Positions 46,528 to 58,762 of a stretch of 64,000 nt of DNA are shown here, piece after piece. The stretch spans positions 8,886,001-8,950,000 of the forward strand of contig CM072335.1 in NCBI GenBank assembly GCA_036874045.1, given 5' to 3'. How positions within the stretch are numbered: position 1 is the stretch's first letter; every line of letters begins with the position of its first letter. The position numbers and the translations under genes are program-made. This stretch comes from Cymodocea nodosa. Its lineage: Eukaryota; Streptophyta; Magnoliopsida; Alismatales; Cymodoceaceae. The notes under the pieces were generated by a model. That model had not been told where the DNA came from. It saw nothing but the letters and a program-made list of their open reading frames with translations, and did not search any database.

Positions 46528-47410
46528 TTGAAAAATTTGCATGCCATTCTAGATAAATATTTAATTTATAATATGGATGAATTTAGTTTTGATTTGACAC
46601 CTACATGTTCTAAATGCAAATTGAATAATCATGTTGATGCTAATTGCCCATTTTATATGCTAAATAGCAATGTAGGTGCATGTTCTAGTTCTAATGTTAG
46701 CCTATTTATGCCAAATTTAAATTATAATGCTAATGTTTATGACACTAGTAGCTATAGTTGTGAAATTAAAATGGAAAATCCTATAGGAAATATCCCTTGT
46801 ATTGAATCTTCAGTTAACTTAGCTAAGGCAATTTCTGAACTTAACACCTCTATGGATTTATTAAACTTATCAAAAGCCTCTAGTGCCCCCGTTGACATAG
46901 ATGGTTATGAAAACATAGATTTAAGATCAACAATCCTTGGTTGAGGATGAATCAGTTGAAACTTATGTTGCTCTAAGGTCCAGGAGAGAGGTGAACATTC
47001 TTGAAAAGGAAACTTCTCTTGTACCGATGAGTGTCCCTTTAGATGATTTAGGTTCATCCAATCAACTAAATAAAGAATCTGAAAATGAAATTTTATTGGG
47101 TGATAAAAAGGGTAAAGGTAAGTTATCCAAGGTAAGTATCCCTTTAGAAAGTCAACCTACCCCTTTTCCCCATAGATTAAGAACTCCACATGAGGATATT
47201 GACTAGAGTATTTAGATGAGAGAAATCTTTGAACAGGTTAGGATTAATATTCCCTTGCTAGATGCAATAGAGCAAATACTTGCATATGCCAAGTTTTTAA
47301 AAGAGTTATGTACAAAGAAGCAAGCTAGGAAGACACCTATGAAAGTGTGCTTAGCTAAATCTATTAGTGCCTATTCTGTCAAGACTTACCTAAGAAGTTT
47401 AGTGATCTAG
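46528..47410 (+). pseudogene. Element H gag, C-terminal part (Athila type)
   Basis: Three overlapping open stretches joined by frameshifts or stops. The first has a CCHC knuckle, CSKCKLNNHVDANC (C-x2-C-x4-H-x4-C). The last includes MREIFEQVRINIPLLDAIEQ and AYAKFLKELCTKK, a hallmark of the gag/protease junction in Athila elements. The N-terminal capsid is not recognisable upstream, so it is decayed or lost. Confidence 0.75.
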
Positions 47411-47583
47411 GTACTCCGACCATTTCTTGTACAATTGGAGATACCTATTTTGATAGAGCATTGATAGATTTGGGAGTAGGAGTAAATGTTATGTCATCTG
47501 GTGTTTATGTGAACCTAGGACTTAATGGTATTCAACCTACAAAGGTTTTCATTCAACTAGCTAACTGTTCTAAATCTATAAAC
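47411..47583 (+). pseudogene. Element H protease fragment
   Basis: The translation reads GTPTISCTIGDTYFDRALIDLG then VGVNVM and a YVNLGLNGIQPTKVFIQLA stretch. It matches the aspartic protease of Athila elements, which use DLG (here at about 47467) in place of the usual DTG/DSG. D2 interrupts it at 47584. Confidence 0.75.
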
Positions 47584-48181
47584 TGGTCTAAACAATAACA
47601 GAAAACTTAATTTGGCATTGATACTTTTGTTTTATGATTATATCAACAATTACTTTTAGAAGAAAACAAACAATCTTTCACACAAATTAGATATTAAATC
47701 CAATTTGTATTTTAACTGCAAGTGCACAATGTATATTGTATTTGTGTGCAAGTACAAGTCGATCTCACAGAGAGATGGAGTAAGAATTGTGTATTGTTAC
47801 GATTTTTATATTGGAGTTTATATATGTTCAGTTAAGCACTTCGTTGAGTTACAGTTAATTCAACAGACTTAGTTCGTGGAGTTATGGTTAACTCAACGGA
47901 ACAACCTTGTGGACTTAAGTTAACTCCACGAGCCTACCTTTCCAGTTGAATATGTTGTTTACAAAAGAATTTGGCCAACCATTAGGCAGTTCCATAGAAT
48001 GTAAATAACATCAATTAATATCTTTAATGTTAGTTAATATTAGATTTATCATTAAGCAACACTAACATTTAGATATTTCAAATAGTAACCATTAAAATCT
48101 TTAAGTATCTAAAACGAATCAATTTCAGTAAACAATAAAACTATTTTCTATTTTCTGAATCAAATAAACGTAAAACATTCA
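47584..48181 (-). repeat. D2 LTR, first piece (3' end side)
   Basis: In minus orientation this is the end of a D-family LTR (...tagacCA at 47584). It matches the end of D1, including the U5 block at about 47715-47765, the GTTGAGTTA motifs around 47830-47930 and the block at 47985-48180. It is cut by E at 48182. The left flank is H protease; the presumed duplication TAAAC (47579-47583) cannot be confirmed because the other end is not seen. Confidence 0.8.
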
Positions 48182-49726
48182 TGTAGGATCGTATGGCTAC
48201 ACAAGAGGGGGGTGAATTGTGTTTTTCAACATTTTCGATTATAATTGAAACTTTAAAACTCAAAAACAAGTCGAGACACTATTTTCATAAAATCATTTTT
48301 ATTCAAGGTTTCAATTACAATATACAATTCAATTCTCCTCAGAAATTGTAGATGCAATTATATATCGATACCATGTTTCATCTATACAATTTCATAACTG
48401 CAAATAGAGAAAACTAATTTACGGAATTTAGAATATTTCTCCCTGTTTGTGATCTTTCGTCATCTTCTTCTTTTTCTTCTTCAATAATTCTTTAGTAACA
48501 AATATCTTGTCTTTCTCTACTTCACTGAATTTACTTTCTCTTGATACTTTAGATCTTCAATGACATAAATTTGACCTTTTCTACTTCACTGAATTTTTTT
48601 CCATCTGAGAGCTTTTCCCCAAAAGGTAGTTTTGATCCCTAAAAAGATTTTTCGTTTGATGTGTAGGGATAACTGATCAACGAGAATTCTATGCCTTCTA
48701 TACTATATCTTCATTTCATGCATATCCTCCACATTTAATCATTATTAGTCTTCCACTTCTTCATATCTTTTCTTTTCCTTCATCAAAATACACATGTTCT
48801 AACTCACGTTTACATTTGAAATTCTCTTTAATCATCAATCCTAGATCTCTGAAAAATTGCTGGCAAAATAAATTTCTCGTCCAAAATTTTTCATCAAGTG
48901 TAATAAAAAGTCGTTACTTTAATGTTAATTAAACGAGTAAAATAAGTAGATATATAACTTAATGTTTCTAACTTAACGAGCTCCTCATATGCCAACTCAC
49001 ATGAAAAGTACTATAGCTAACTCAACAAACTAAGTTTGTGGTGTTATGCTAACTCAACGAATCATCTCTGTTGTGTTACACATAACTCAACGAACCAGTG
49101 ATAAACAAATGTTTTTATAATAAGAATTTTACCACGTGCAAAAATAACAACTTATGTTTTATAACGCTAACCTAACGCGTTGCCTTAGTGTTCAATATAG
49201 CAACTCAACGCGTTTAGTTATGTTAACTTAACGAGTTAAACATGTGCACCTCACGTGATACAATATAACATTCGTAACCTTTAATTTCACCATATGTACA
49301 ACACTAACTTAACGAGTTTGTCTCTTCTTTTACTGACTAACTTAACGAGTTCTCACGTGACCTATTTTAACCTTTAAGCCTCTAACTTAACGAGTTCTCA
49401 CGTGACTTCTATACAAGTAAAACTCTAACTTAACGAATTGTTTAAACGTGCACTGTTCATGATACATAAAATATAACTTTAAAACATATCATGCTTTTCA
49501 ATAAAAACACACGTTAACTTAACGTTTAGTTAAATGAGAAATTAATGCAACGAAATGACTAGTTATTTAACTTAGTATAATTTCAGATCCAATACAGATA
49601 AGTATTTATATCAATAAACTTTTTCTATATTAATTGTTGTTTTTAATTTCTTTTCACAAGCAATAGTAATTGAGCAAATATGATTACTTTCATTTAGCAC
49701 ACATCATCAAAACAAAATACTCAACA
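48182..49726 (-). repeat. 3' LTR of element E (1545 bp)
   Basis: On the plus strand it begins TGTAGGATCGTATGGC and ends aaaatactcaaCA, the complement of the A/B LTR termini. The centre is of B type with few 32-bp units (about 49020-49110). CTCGTTAAGTTAG motifs, CACGTG sites and hairpins are present in decayed form; the TATA box is mutated to TATAGAAGG. Confidence 0.9.
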
Positions 49727-50259
49727 ATCTCCCCTTTTTTATGATGAAAAAATCATATTAAATCAATTTTGAAATATATTTAACTCAACAAAGCACCTTT
49801 GTTGGGTTAACTTTTAATTCAACAAACAAGTTTGTTGACTTAAGTTCACTTAAGCTTATTTCTATTGTTTTTGTAAAATTCACCTCTCAAAAGTAAAACT
49901 TTCAGATGTCAATAATTACATAAGTATCTTTCAGATTTTAATAACTATATAATTATCTTTCATATTACATTGTCATCTATCAGATTATAACAACCACTTA
50001 AATATCATCTCCCTTTATAATATATGCAATTAACATCATAATTATCTTCTTCTTTTGAATTTATAACAACTCTCCCCCTTTTGTCATTAATCAAAAGATG
50101 ATATTTATAGTATATAAAGTGAGAGACATATTTATAACAAAGCTTTCTGTAAACAATAATAAGAATTGTAAACATTTATAGAAAAAAATGTATTGTTCAA
50201 ATAATCAAACAATGAATACAAATATTACATTTTGTATCCAAATACAAGTAAATAGACAT
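49727..50259 (-). promoter_or_regulatory. Element E 3' UTR and polypurine tracts
   Basis: A purine run (minus strand aaaaaaggggagat) adjoins the LTR at 49727. A second (gacaaaagggggagagtt) lies near 50070-50090. Same arrangement as in A and B. Confidence 0.75.
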
Positions 50260-52530
50260 TTATCTATTCCTCCTAAGTATATCACTTATAGCATTACATA
50301 TTTTATCGCCTAGATGCCTAATATCATTTCTGATGTCGTTAAGCACATCATTTAGGGAAGGAGGTAAATGAGGTTACTATTCTGCTCGAACTGAATAACT
50401 AGCCTGTTGTGGTTGAATCTGTTCTGTACATTCTAGTTGTTGTTGTTGATGAGGTTGAGGTTGATGCATGGCTTGGAATCTTTGCAAATCTTTTATACTA
50501 AAAGTTCTCATGCCTTTAGTTTCAGAGGACCAGTCGGATAAATTTAATTGGTTTGCAAGGAGTCTACATACAACATCACCAAAAAATAACTTTGAACTCA
50601 TATGTTGTAGTTGAGAAGTGAAAACATCAAACCAATTGATTTAAATTCTATTTAGCAGACCATAAGTTGCATATAGCCAACTTCTGTTGACTTCCATATT
50701 GTGTCCGACTCTCTAAAATAAATTGGTATGCAAGATATTTGCAATAAACCTTGCCTTTGCATTCAGATTTTCCATTAACCTCATTTCACCATATACATTT
50801 GGAATCTTTGATAATGAGTGAATGTCCCATTCCGACTGTTTGATCATGTCAAATCTATTTGTAACAACAACACCTTCATTTTTTAATCCCAAAACTTCAA
50901 AAATTAATTCAGGAGACAATGTGAACTCCTGTTGATTTATTTGAGTTGTCAGTATATTTTCATTCTTGACTAGATTGCTATAAAAAGCTGCAATAAGCTC
51001 TTTGTATTGCTTCCATTTCGTTCCAACTGGCAAGAATTGAATTAGGCCTTGAAACTCAAATAGATCTCTTATTTCCATCAAATTTCTGAATTTTATTGGA
51101 TGGGCATGTAGAATCTGACATGTAATCAGATTATTGTATTTCTGCAATGCTTCCTTAGATCTAAAGTAAATTGAATTACCTTAAATTTGTAATACTGTAC
51201 ACAAAGAAGGTGATACCTAAAGTTGTGATTCAGAGTTTAATTCATCTTCAGGAATCTCTTCTACAAAATGAATGTCATGTTGTTCCTTTGTGAAAATATT
51301 TTCTTGAAGATACGTATGTAAGCTTGATTCTCTAGCTTCAACATTGTAAGGAACATCTTCAATATGCTCAACATTCATTTGTTCAATTTCCATAGAATGG
51401 CTAGAGTTCAATTTTTCTACAAATTCTATAGTCGGTGTATTTGTCTGTAATTGTTCATTTTGTTCAGCAGATATCTCCATTGATACATGCTGTGAATTCT
51501 CAGACTCTACTTCTATAGATTTTGAAGAAGGCTGATTGACATTAAGCTCTTCTAGAGTCTTAACTTTTTCAATATCTGCTATCCTAGACAATTCAGCTTG
51601 TGAACTAGTTACTACCTCAACATTGTCAATTATATCTACAATAACTTGTTCAATATCAGGTGCCTGATGCTCTGATTTTTAAATTTCTACATCATCAAGA
51701 CTTAAACTAATAGAAAAACTTGAACTCATATTTGACTTAGATTTCTTCTCAAGTTTTCTAGCAAGGGAAAGTAAAGTCTCATTATCTTCATCAATTTCAA
51801 TATGCTCAAAACTAATGAGTTTATCAGATGCATTATAAGGAACAATGTCTAGACATACATTGTCCTTTGGAAATAAATGCTCATTTGATTTTTCTTTTCC
51901 AACAGACTTTGTCTCCTTAGACATAATTTTTCTGATTTTTCTTCTTCTATAACAATTCAATCTCTCTTCTTCAAGTACTACTGCTTTCTTCTGAAATTAT
52001 TCCATAAAAGTTTTCTACTTTAATTCTTCTAAGACACTTTTTATTACTACGGCCTTTCGAAGTTCTTCAACTTTTCTTTTATCCATAGCAATATTTGTTT
52101 GTACTTCTTTTGAATACAAAGGAGTAGGAATAGCAGATTCATGTTCTTCCTCAAATGGTTGTAGTCGTGTACCACTTATAGGAGTTTGAGAAATTCTATT
52201 TGATGAACCTACACCTTTTTCTATATATTTTGCATACTATTCTAGAAATGTAATTTCGACACACTTCATTCTATATTCCCTATCAAACTTGTTTTGAATA
52301 CCCATGCATTTAATACTTTCATCAATGTTATGAAGTTCTAATCTAACTTCATTCAGTATTCCTTCAGGAAAGAAGTAGTCATGATATATTTGAGCTAACC
52401 TTTCATCAACGTACAATATCTTTTTAAACCAAGTACGAAGAACATCTTCTACCTCGATTTCTTTTCCTTTTGCACTTCCTCTACCTCTTCCTTTGCCTCT
52501 GCCACGCCCTTTGCTAAACTTGGAAACCAT
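50260..52530 (-). pseudogene. Element E accessory ORF
   Basis: Full-length homologue of the A accessory ORF. Starts MVSKFSKGRGRGKGRGRG at 52530, with a stronger RG-repeat N-terminus than A. An acidic middle (51217-51960) is followed by the conserved domain (FLPVGTKWKQYKELIAAFYS, about 51000) and a glutamine/proline-rich tail. It ends DILRRNR at 50260-50262. Broken by stops and frame changes, including two adjacent stops near 50374-50379 where A has QQ. It retains the N-terminal region that B has lost. Confidence 0.72.
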
Positions 52531-54127
52531 CGTCGCAAGTTGTAACAGAAATAAACAAGAAAGATTTTTAGACAAAGTTTACGAATAACCTAAATGCCTA
52601 TGTAATAAGTGTTTAAATAGAGTTTTAGGCGACTAACTCAACATGTAGGGAAGTTGGGTTTGGAATTAAAAGAATATTGAATAATATTTATTCAATCGAG
52701 ATACCCAAAAAATAGTAAACATAACTCGTTGAGTTACTTAACTTAATGAGTAAAACACTGTCTAGAGGCAATTTTACATGTTACCTTACATAACATAACG
52801 TCTAATTAGTACACTTTACCAAACAAACAAGTTTCGGATGCTTTCTACTGAAACCTTCTGAACAACACACAAACTTAAAAACTTAACATATATAACATTA
52901 TCTTGAGAACATTGTAAACTATTCTAATATTCTCTTCTTATGAATTTAAAATAGTTCGTATGTCTTTGAAATTATTTCATCAAGATGTTAAGAGGACTAA
53001 ACTCAGATTAACCATGATTTATATTCTGAATTATATTAATCTGTTTTGGACATTATTATTTCTCCCCCTACAAATATACTTTAAATATATTCAATAACAT
53101 ACAAAATGTACTTGTATAACAATAGATGTTAAGTATAACTATACTTTAAATTTTCTTTTCAGAAACTTTTGTTATCTTGAATTCATCAAAAATGATTTCC
53201 AGAATCAATTCCTACTATATATGAATCAAAACATAACTTTAAACTTAGTATGATTAGCTCAAGGAGAATAAAAGAATGTATCATAAATAAACATTTTCAG
53301 AAGTACTAATTTTGATTCAACAAATCAATAGTCATATTGGTAGAAACCATATTCGATTCAAAGATCTTTGTAATTAATGAAATAGCTTTTATCATTTCAA
53401 AACAATAAATATTAATAATTTTCTTTAAAAGTTAGTTTGAAAAGTTTGAATCATAAAAGAGCTTTCTAATGTACCCATGTAATGAGCTTTCAATTAACAA
53501 TCTCAGATCTGATCAGGATCTTAGGTTGCCAAATTTAAAGAATCCTTTTATCAGGACAACAATTCTTACATACCTATCTACTCAAGTGCAAAAGACTCAT
53601 GAACAAACTGATCAATAAACTCTCAAAGATTTTCTCTTTGTAAGCACTTTTCATTTTAAGCACAGTATATATGTATTCCATTAATACAGATGCAATAAAA
53701 CACAAATCTCATACAATTTTTACGTCTATGATTTTACTGAAAATATGAATCAGTTTCAATAAGCTCATACTTTTGATTAATAGTTTAAGATGATTTTCAT
53801 ATAAATTATTCTACAAGTTTAATCAATCAAGTCAAATTCATGTATGATCATATGTACTTTCATTGATCCAAAGAAAACATTTAATCAAAATTTCAAGATT
53901 CCAAAGGTATTTAATGTTTTTCATTTACACTTTCACTTAAAATTTTGAAAACCATCAAACTTGACAAAATACTTAAAATCAATAAGATACTACTATAATA
54001 TTACAATAAATACATAGTATCTTATGTAGTAGTTTAGATATTACTCAGATATTTATAATAAGTATATAATATCTATGAGGTAAACAACATCATCGACAAA
54101 ATTTATCTTTTGTGGAGTTTAAGCATT
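52531..54127 (-). mobile_element. Element E post-pol spacer
   Basis: Non-coding; matches A 21638-23223 and, in part (53080-54100), the D/D2 spacer. The conserved block is at about 53430-53600. A ggggga run lies near 53065-53075. Confidence 0.65.
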
Positions 54128-54255
54128 TTACACATCACATAGCTTATAAATACCTAAATTTAATCTGATATTGTAGAATGTATTTTCATCTAGAGGTTTT
54201 GTAAATATATTAGCTAATTGATTTTTACCAAACAAAAATCCTAATTTAATTTTTC
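54128..54255 (-). pseudogene. Element E: last codons of RNase H
   Basis: Complement of the pol 3' end: NQLADIFTKPLDEN region (about 54180-54230) and the TAA at 54128-54130. Similarity to A stops at about 54255. Confidence 0.8.
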
Positions 54256-54312
54256 TGTACTCCTAATATATTAGAGGTATTTAATGTTTTAGCATTCTCT
54301 TTTTTATGTACT
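54256..54312. other. Deletion junction with templated filler DNA
   Basis: Between the broken pol of E and the resumed D2 LTR lie about 57 bases found in neither. They contain tgtactcct twice (54256-54264 and 54307-54315) and aggtatttaatgtttt (54275-54290), identical over 16 bases to 53905-53920 within E. This looks like filler copied during end-joining repair. Confidence 0.6.
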
Positions 54313-55655
54313 CCTCACAGTGGTTGTCAAGCACTGTGTTTGGCTCGGAATCGACCCGACATCAACAAAGTATTCTCACAGACCTCTGATGATTGGTGAT
54401 TGTGGTGGTGGTAACGATGGTTGGTGTGGTACTTCGGAGAATTGTTGATACTACCTGCAGAAAGCTTGATGCTCCTCCTTTGTACACACTCGCCGTCCAT
54501 CAATCACACACACTTTTCTTCTTTTTCTTTTATATTTCTTCAATAGTAACTGCTTCTGCTTGAATGGTCGATTGGATTTCCTTCATTCGTATCAACGGCG
54601 ATGATTTCTTCTCCCTACGCGATACGTGCAAACGTGGTTTTTCTCTTCCAACTATCTATTCCTGCAACCGCTACAATGGCATATTAGAAAATAAATAGTC
54701 TGTGGAGTTACAGATAACTCAACAGACTTTCTTCATTGATTTAACTATAAAACACTTGCATAATTTTAACTATCCGATGCGCAGGTGCATTTCGGATACT
54801 TATAACTTAACTATCCGATGCTTAGATGCATTTCAGATATTTATAAACTTAACTATCCGATGCTCAGATGCATTTCGGATAGTTATAAACTTAACTAGCC
54901 GATGCTCAGATGCATTTCAGATAGTTATAAACTTAACTATCTGATGCTTAGATGCATTTCAGATAGTTACAGATAACTCACTGATATATAACTTAAGTAA
55001 ATCTACCAGATCTCGACACGTGTCAGCAATAGTTTAATAATAAAATAAACATTTTGGAGAGTTACAGAGCTAACGATCGGATGCTCAGATGCATTTCAGA
55101 TAGTTAGAGATAACTCACCAAAAATCCACTTTAGTCACTTTCCCAAAACATGACATGTGTCCTCAGCTATTTTATAAATAAAAAGAGATTTCGGAGAGTT
55201 ACACATATAACTATCCGATGCCTAGCTGCAATTTTGGATAGTTATAGATAACTCACTGAAAGTTCACTTAAGCCATGCATTATGGTTTCGACACGTGTAC
55301 TTTAGGAAATAATAAATTATTCTTTCAAAACATAACTATTCGGCCTTTTAAACATAACTATTCGACATGTTCGGTCTGTTAAACATAACTGTCCGAAATA
55401 TGTTTGGTATGTTAAACATAACTATCCGAAATATCAGAAAATTCGGATACATAAGAATTTTACAGTCTGCAACTTACCGACAATTCAGAAATGTACTAAA
55501 TTAACATTAATTCCCCAAAATTAAGCAAATTCTTCAATTAAAGCATATAATAGTGCAATTATAACATAATGGCTTAATTCTCACATGATAAGCTAAATAT
55601 TATGCAATTAACCATCATTTAACCGTTAATAATATGCACTTTTTCATTCTAAACA
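54313..55655 (-). repeat. D2 LTR, second piece (U3 side)
   Basis: Resumes at cctcacagtggttgtc and reaches the LTR start TGTTTAGAATGAAAAAG at 55655, preceded (minus strand) by the purine run tacaggggaag. The motif array (54700-55450) is the best preserved of the D copies: repeated taactatccgatgc...gatgcatttcggatagtta units about 50-60 bp apart, with acacgtgtc near 55016 and 55297. Confidence 0.82.
54760..55450 (-). promoter_or_regulatory. Motif array in the D2 LTR
   Basis: At least five near-identical units pairing TAACTATCCGATGC with GCATTTCGGATAGTTA lie between 54765 and 54970, then more spaced units to 55450. Units vary by single bases while the arms stay recognisable. Confidence 0.65.
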
Positions 55656-57690
55656 CTTCCCCTGTACCTAAATTTTGATAGTCTCTTAGTAAACTAAGAT
55701 CTAATTAATTGGTCTTTCAAAAAGTGCTAGAATTAATTCTTCCCCTTTTTTTTCTTCTATTTAGCATAAAAATATATATAGATATTCTGTATGTTTCAGT
55801 AATCAACCTGCAAATATACTTAGAATATATGCAAATTTACATACAAAATATATCATCATCACATAGGTGTTAATTATATTATCGTTTTTTCTTCTTTTCA
55901 TCATTTGTTATCCTGAATTTTTCAATAAGATTTCTAGAAGAAATTTCAACAACATACGAATCAAAGTACAATCTAATTCAATATGATTAAGACAAGTAGA
56001 ATAAAGAATTGTATCTCCCGTAAACAACTTCAAAAGTCAATTCTAGATTCATATTACAGCAATTCTAGATAACAGAAAATATACTCGATTCATAAGATAT
56101 CTGTATTTCACAAAACACTTGTATCTTTTCAGAACATATGTTTTTTTTTCCTTTTTCTTTTTTTGTACTTTAAAAGTTAATTTGACAAGCTTGAATCATA
56201 CAAGAGCTTTCTAATGTACTCATGTAACGAGCTTTCAGTCAACAATCCTAGATCTAATCAGGATCTTAGGTTGCCAGATTTCAAGAGTCCTTTTTCAGGT
56301 CAACAATCCTTACATACCTATCTGCTCAAGTACAAAAGGCTCGTGATCAAACAAGTCAATAAACTCTCAAAATTTTCCCTTTTTTTTTTGTTTTTTTGTT
56401 TTTTTTGTTTTTTCTTCAATCAAACTACAAACACAAAACAAAACATTAATCACATATTGTATATGTATGTATTTCATTAATACAGATGTAGTAATCACCA
56501 ATCTCATATAGTCCTGCTTCTATCATTTACTATACATATGAATCCATAACAATGAGCTCATACTTTTTCTATAGTTTAATAAGATCTACACATAAATCAT
56601 TCTACAAGTTCAATTAGTCAAATTATATGTATCTTTAATCATATGCGTTTCATTTAATCTAGAATTCACATCTCAACTCTTTTAGGACTTCAGATAATTT
56701 TCCGATTAAGCATTAAGTATTCTGATTTCATTTTAAAATCGTGAAACTGTTAAACTCATGAAATTCAAAAAAAAAAACATAAGATACTATATCTAGATTT
56801 GCATAAATAGTAAATTCTATAGTATCTTATATGGCCTTCTAAATATAACATTCAAGCAGTCACAGTTTATATAAATTTTACAGTCTCAATTATTGAATAT
56901 TTACAGCAAGTTCATAAAAATTTTAAATTTCTACAAAACTTTGCAGTACCATTTTTCAATTTCCTTTAATTAACAAACTTACATGGCTGTTACTTTAATT
57001 ACCTTCCCCCCATACCTACATTTTGCATTGTCCTCAATGTAAAAGATTTGACAATAAGTACAGTAATTGTAGTAGGCATGAATATAGTTTTGTTGATTTA
57101 AAATTCATGATAAGTAATTGGTTACATACCTTGTTTCGTTTGTATCTCCTTCTGGATATTCCGATTTTTTATTCTGAAAAACTTTTCATTCACAGATAAA
57201 AGCAAAATATAAAACAAAATAGCACTTAACAGATATTAATAAATCAGTGTCTTCTATGGAACCCAGGCTCCTATGCCTTTGGTGGCTCACAAGCAAGCTA
57301 GTTGGTTTCCCAAAATAGATACCAACAAACTGGATTGATATTTTTTTTTCTTTTATAAAATAAACATGAAAACTTCAAAAAATTTTTTTTTTTTTTTTTT
57401 TCTAAACATAAACGTAGAATACACATAACATTAAACACACAAAATCACAGCTTAAGAACATGATTGAAAAGTAGGAACAAATGGAATAAATGTATCAGCC
57501 CAAGCAAACTTTTTAGGCATAGTTCTTCTTGCTATTAATTCTGTTTTAATGCAGTTCTTGTTCCTTGTTAATTTGTAAACATGTAATATATTATAAATTC
57601 CAAATACAAGTGTGTTACCATTAATGATATGAAATGCAGAAAGGAATGCTTTTTGATTCTAGGGTAATGTAGTAGTTTCTATTTCTACAT
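55656..57690 (-). mobile_element. D2 interior: polypurine tract and 3' spacer
   Basis: Non-coding. A purine run adjoins the LTR at 55656-55672. The block 55780-56900 is shared with copia elements A, B and E and with D. The Athila-type motif (cattgaggacaatgc...ggggggaagg on the minus strand) is at 57001-57045. Long T-runs at 56382-56420 and 57378-57402 are simple repeats. A conserved stretch at 57240-57320 matches D 42650-42740. Confidence 0.7.
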
Positions 57691-58590
57691 CTATTTTAAT
57701 ATATTCCTCTTCCACTTCCATTCATTAATGTCTTTCATAATCCATATTTGAAATTTCATCAATTCATCCCACCATCTTATCAGACATAAAGTAGGATCAT
57801 CTTCGTCATTATACCACATTCCTATTTGAATTTTATTAAATTCTTTAGATGGTGGTTTAGCTATTTCTCTCGGTATAGGTAAAATTTATATATATTCATC
57901 ATAATGGTCTATGCTCATTATGTATAAATCAGATCCAAATGCTATTGATATATCTGTGACTAGATATATATATCCATCAAGTATGACATGTGTTTGGTTA
58001 ATTAATGATTTCCATCCCAGATATATCATAATATTTTCATTCCAAGATCTATTCAGAAAGTTATACACACTTAAGCATAAATCTTCACCCCAATTTCCTG
58101 TAGGTCTCCAATAATATAATTTTTTAGGAATTGCAGAATTTTTATCAGAAAAAGTCAAAGTCGATCCACAATTTACAGTTGGTACTTCAAATCTATTAGG
58201 TCTTCCTATATTCCATTCTTCTCCTGTTATAGGATTTCTTATCAAAATATCAGGTAATAATAAACTTACATACCTTGGTCTCGTCCTGTATATGATTAAT
58301 CCTTCATCTATCCCCATAATATGATCTATGCCTTCTAATGTATTGGGTGGAATTCCAGTAGTTTCTTTCATAGCCAGATATTCATGGGTATTTGAACTAC
58401 AATTAAATGACCTCCATATAAATCCATCTCTAATCTTAGTCATTTTTTCAGCTTGTAGTCCCTGAAAATATTTTTCTTCAATACAGTCTTTAATTTCCTT
58501 TGATATACAGCATCGCCTGCACAGATCTTTAGCTGATAAATTACTCAATACTTCCCTTAGTGCATCCAATGGTAATTGCATCAATTCCAT
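57691..58590 (-). pseudogene. F-box-like protein ORF inside D2 (one in-frame stop)
   Basis: Starts MELMQLPLDALREVLSNL at 58590. The first ~45 residues have the F-box pattern (LPLDALREVLSNLSAKDLCRR, then a cysteine and SKEIKDCI), the part that binds Skp1 in SCF ubiquitin ligases. The rest resembles an F-box-associated region: DEGLIIYRTR, IRNPITGEEWNI and a C-terminal WIMKDINEWKWKR stretch. A TAA at 57886-57888 interrupts the frame, but the same frame continues 64 more codons to TAG at 57691-57693, giving about 299 codons. An upstream in-frame ATG at 58665 lies in motif-rich DNA and is less likely. It sits between an Athila gag remnant and the D2 spacer on the same strand. Captured host gene is the likeliest reading; nested host gene is possible. 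Confidence 0.6.
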
Positions 58591-58619
58591 TTGTCGATTC
58601 TGTATAACACAAACAAAAA

Positions 58620-58700
58620 TTAACATAACTACTGCACACCCTCGTGGAGTTAAGGCATAACTCAACAGACTAAGTTCGTTGAGTTAAGGACTAACTCTAC
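58620..58700. repeat. GTTGAGTTA motif cluster upstream of the F-box ORF
   Basis: Contains cgtggagttaaggcataact, then ttcgttgagttaagg and aactctacga: three or four array-motif variants as facing pairs, in the short gap between the gag stop and the F-box start. Could serve as a promoter element (inference). Confidence 0.45.
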
Positions 58701-58762
58701 GATACTATTAACTAAAAATAAAAACATATATATATACAAATAGTTGCTTCAGATATACTACT

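Larger units (their letters stand above)
42946..47583 (+). mobile_element. Element H: 5' part of an Athila-type Ty3/gypsy element
   Basis: LTR about 42946-45127, primer site 45133-45151, leader, gag remnant 46528-47410 and start of protease to 47583, where D2 interrupts. The remainder would lie beyond D2, outside the window. The left edge is set only by loss of similarity between D and D2. Confidence 0.7.
48182..54312 (-). mobile_element. Element E: minus-strand A/B-family copia element, 5' deleted
   Basis: It holds the 3' LTR (48182-49726), 3' UTR, accessory ORF, spacer and the last codons of RNase H (to 54255). The 5' LTR, gag and most of pol are missing, together with about 390 bp of the host D2 LTR beyond. 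It is oriented opposite to A and B. Confidence 0.88.

Noticed and set aside
54702-54944. 80-codon repetitive ORF (NLTIRCSDAFQI repeats)
   Set aside because: Translation of the motif array in the D2 LTR; repeat periodicity explains the open frame.
56214-56480. 88-codon plus ORF with an F-rich end
   Set aside because: It comes from T-runs in the D2 spacer and is antisense to the element.
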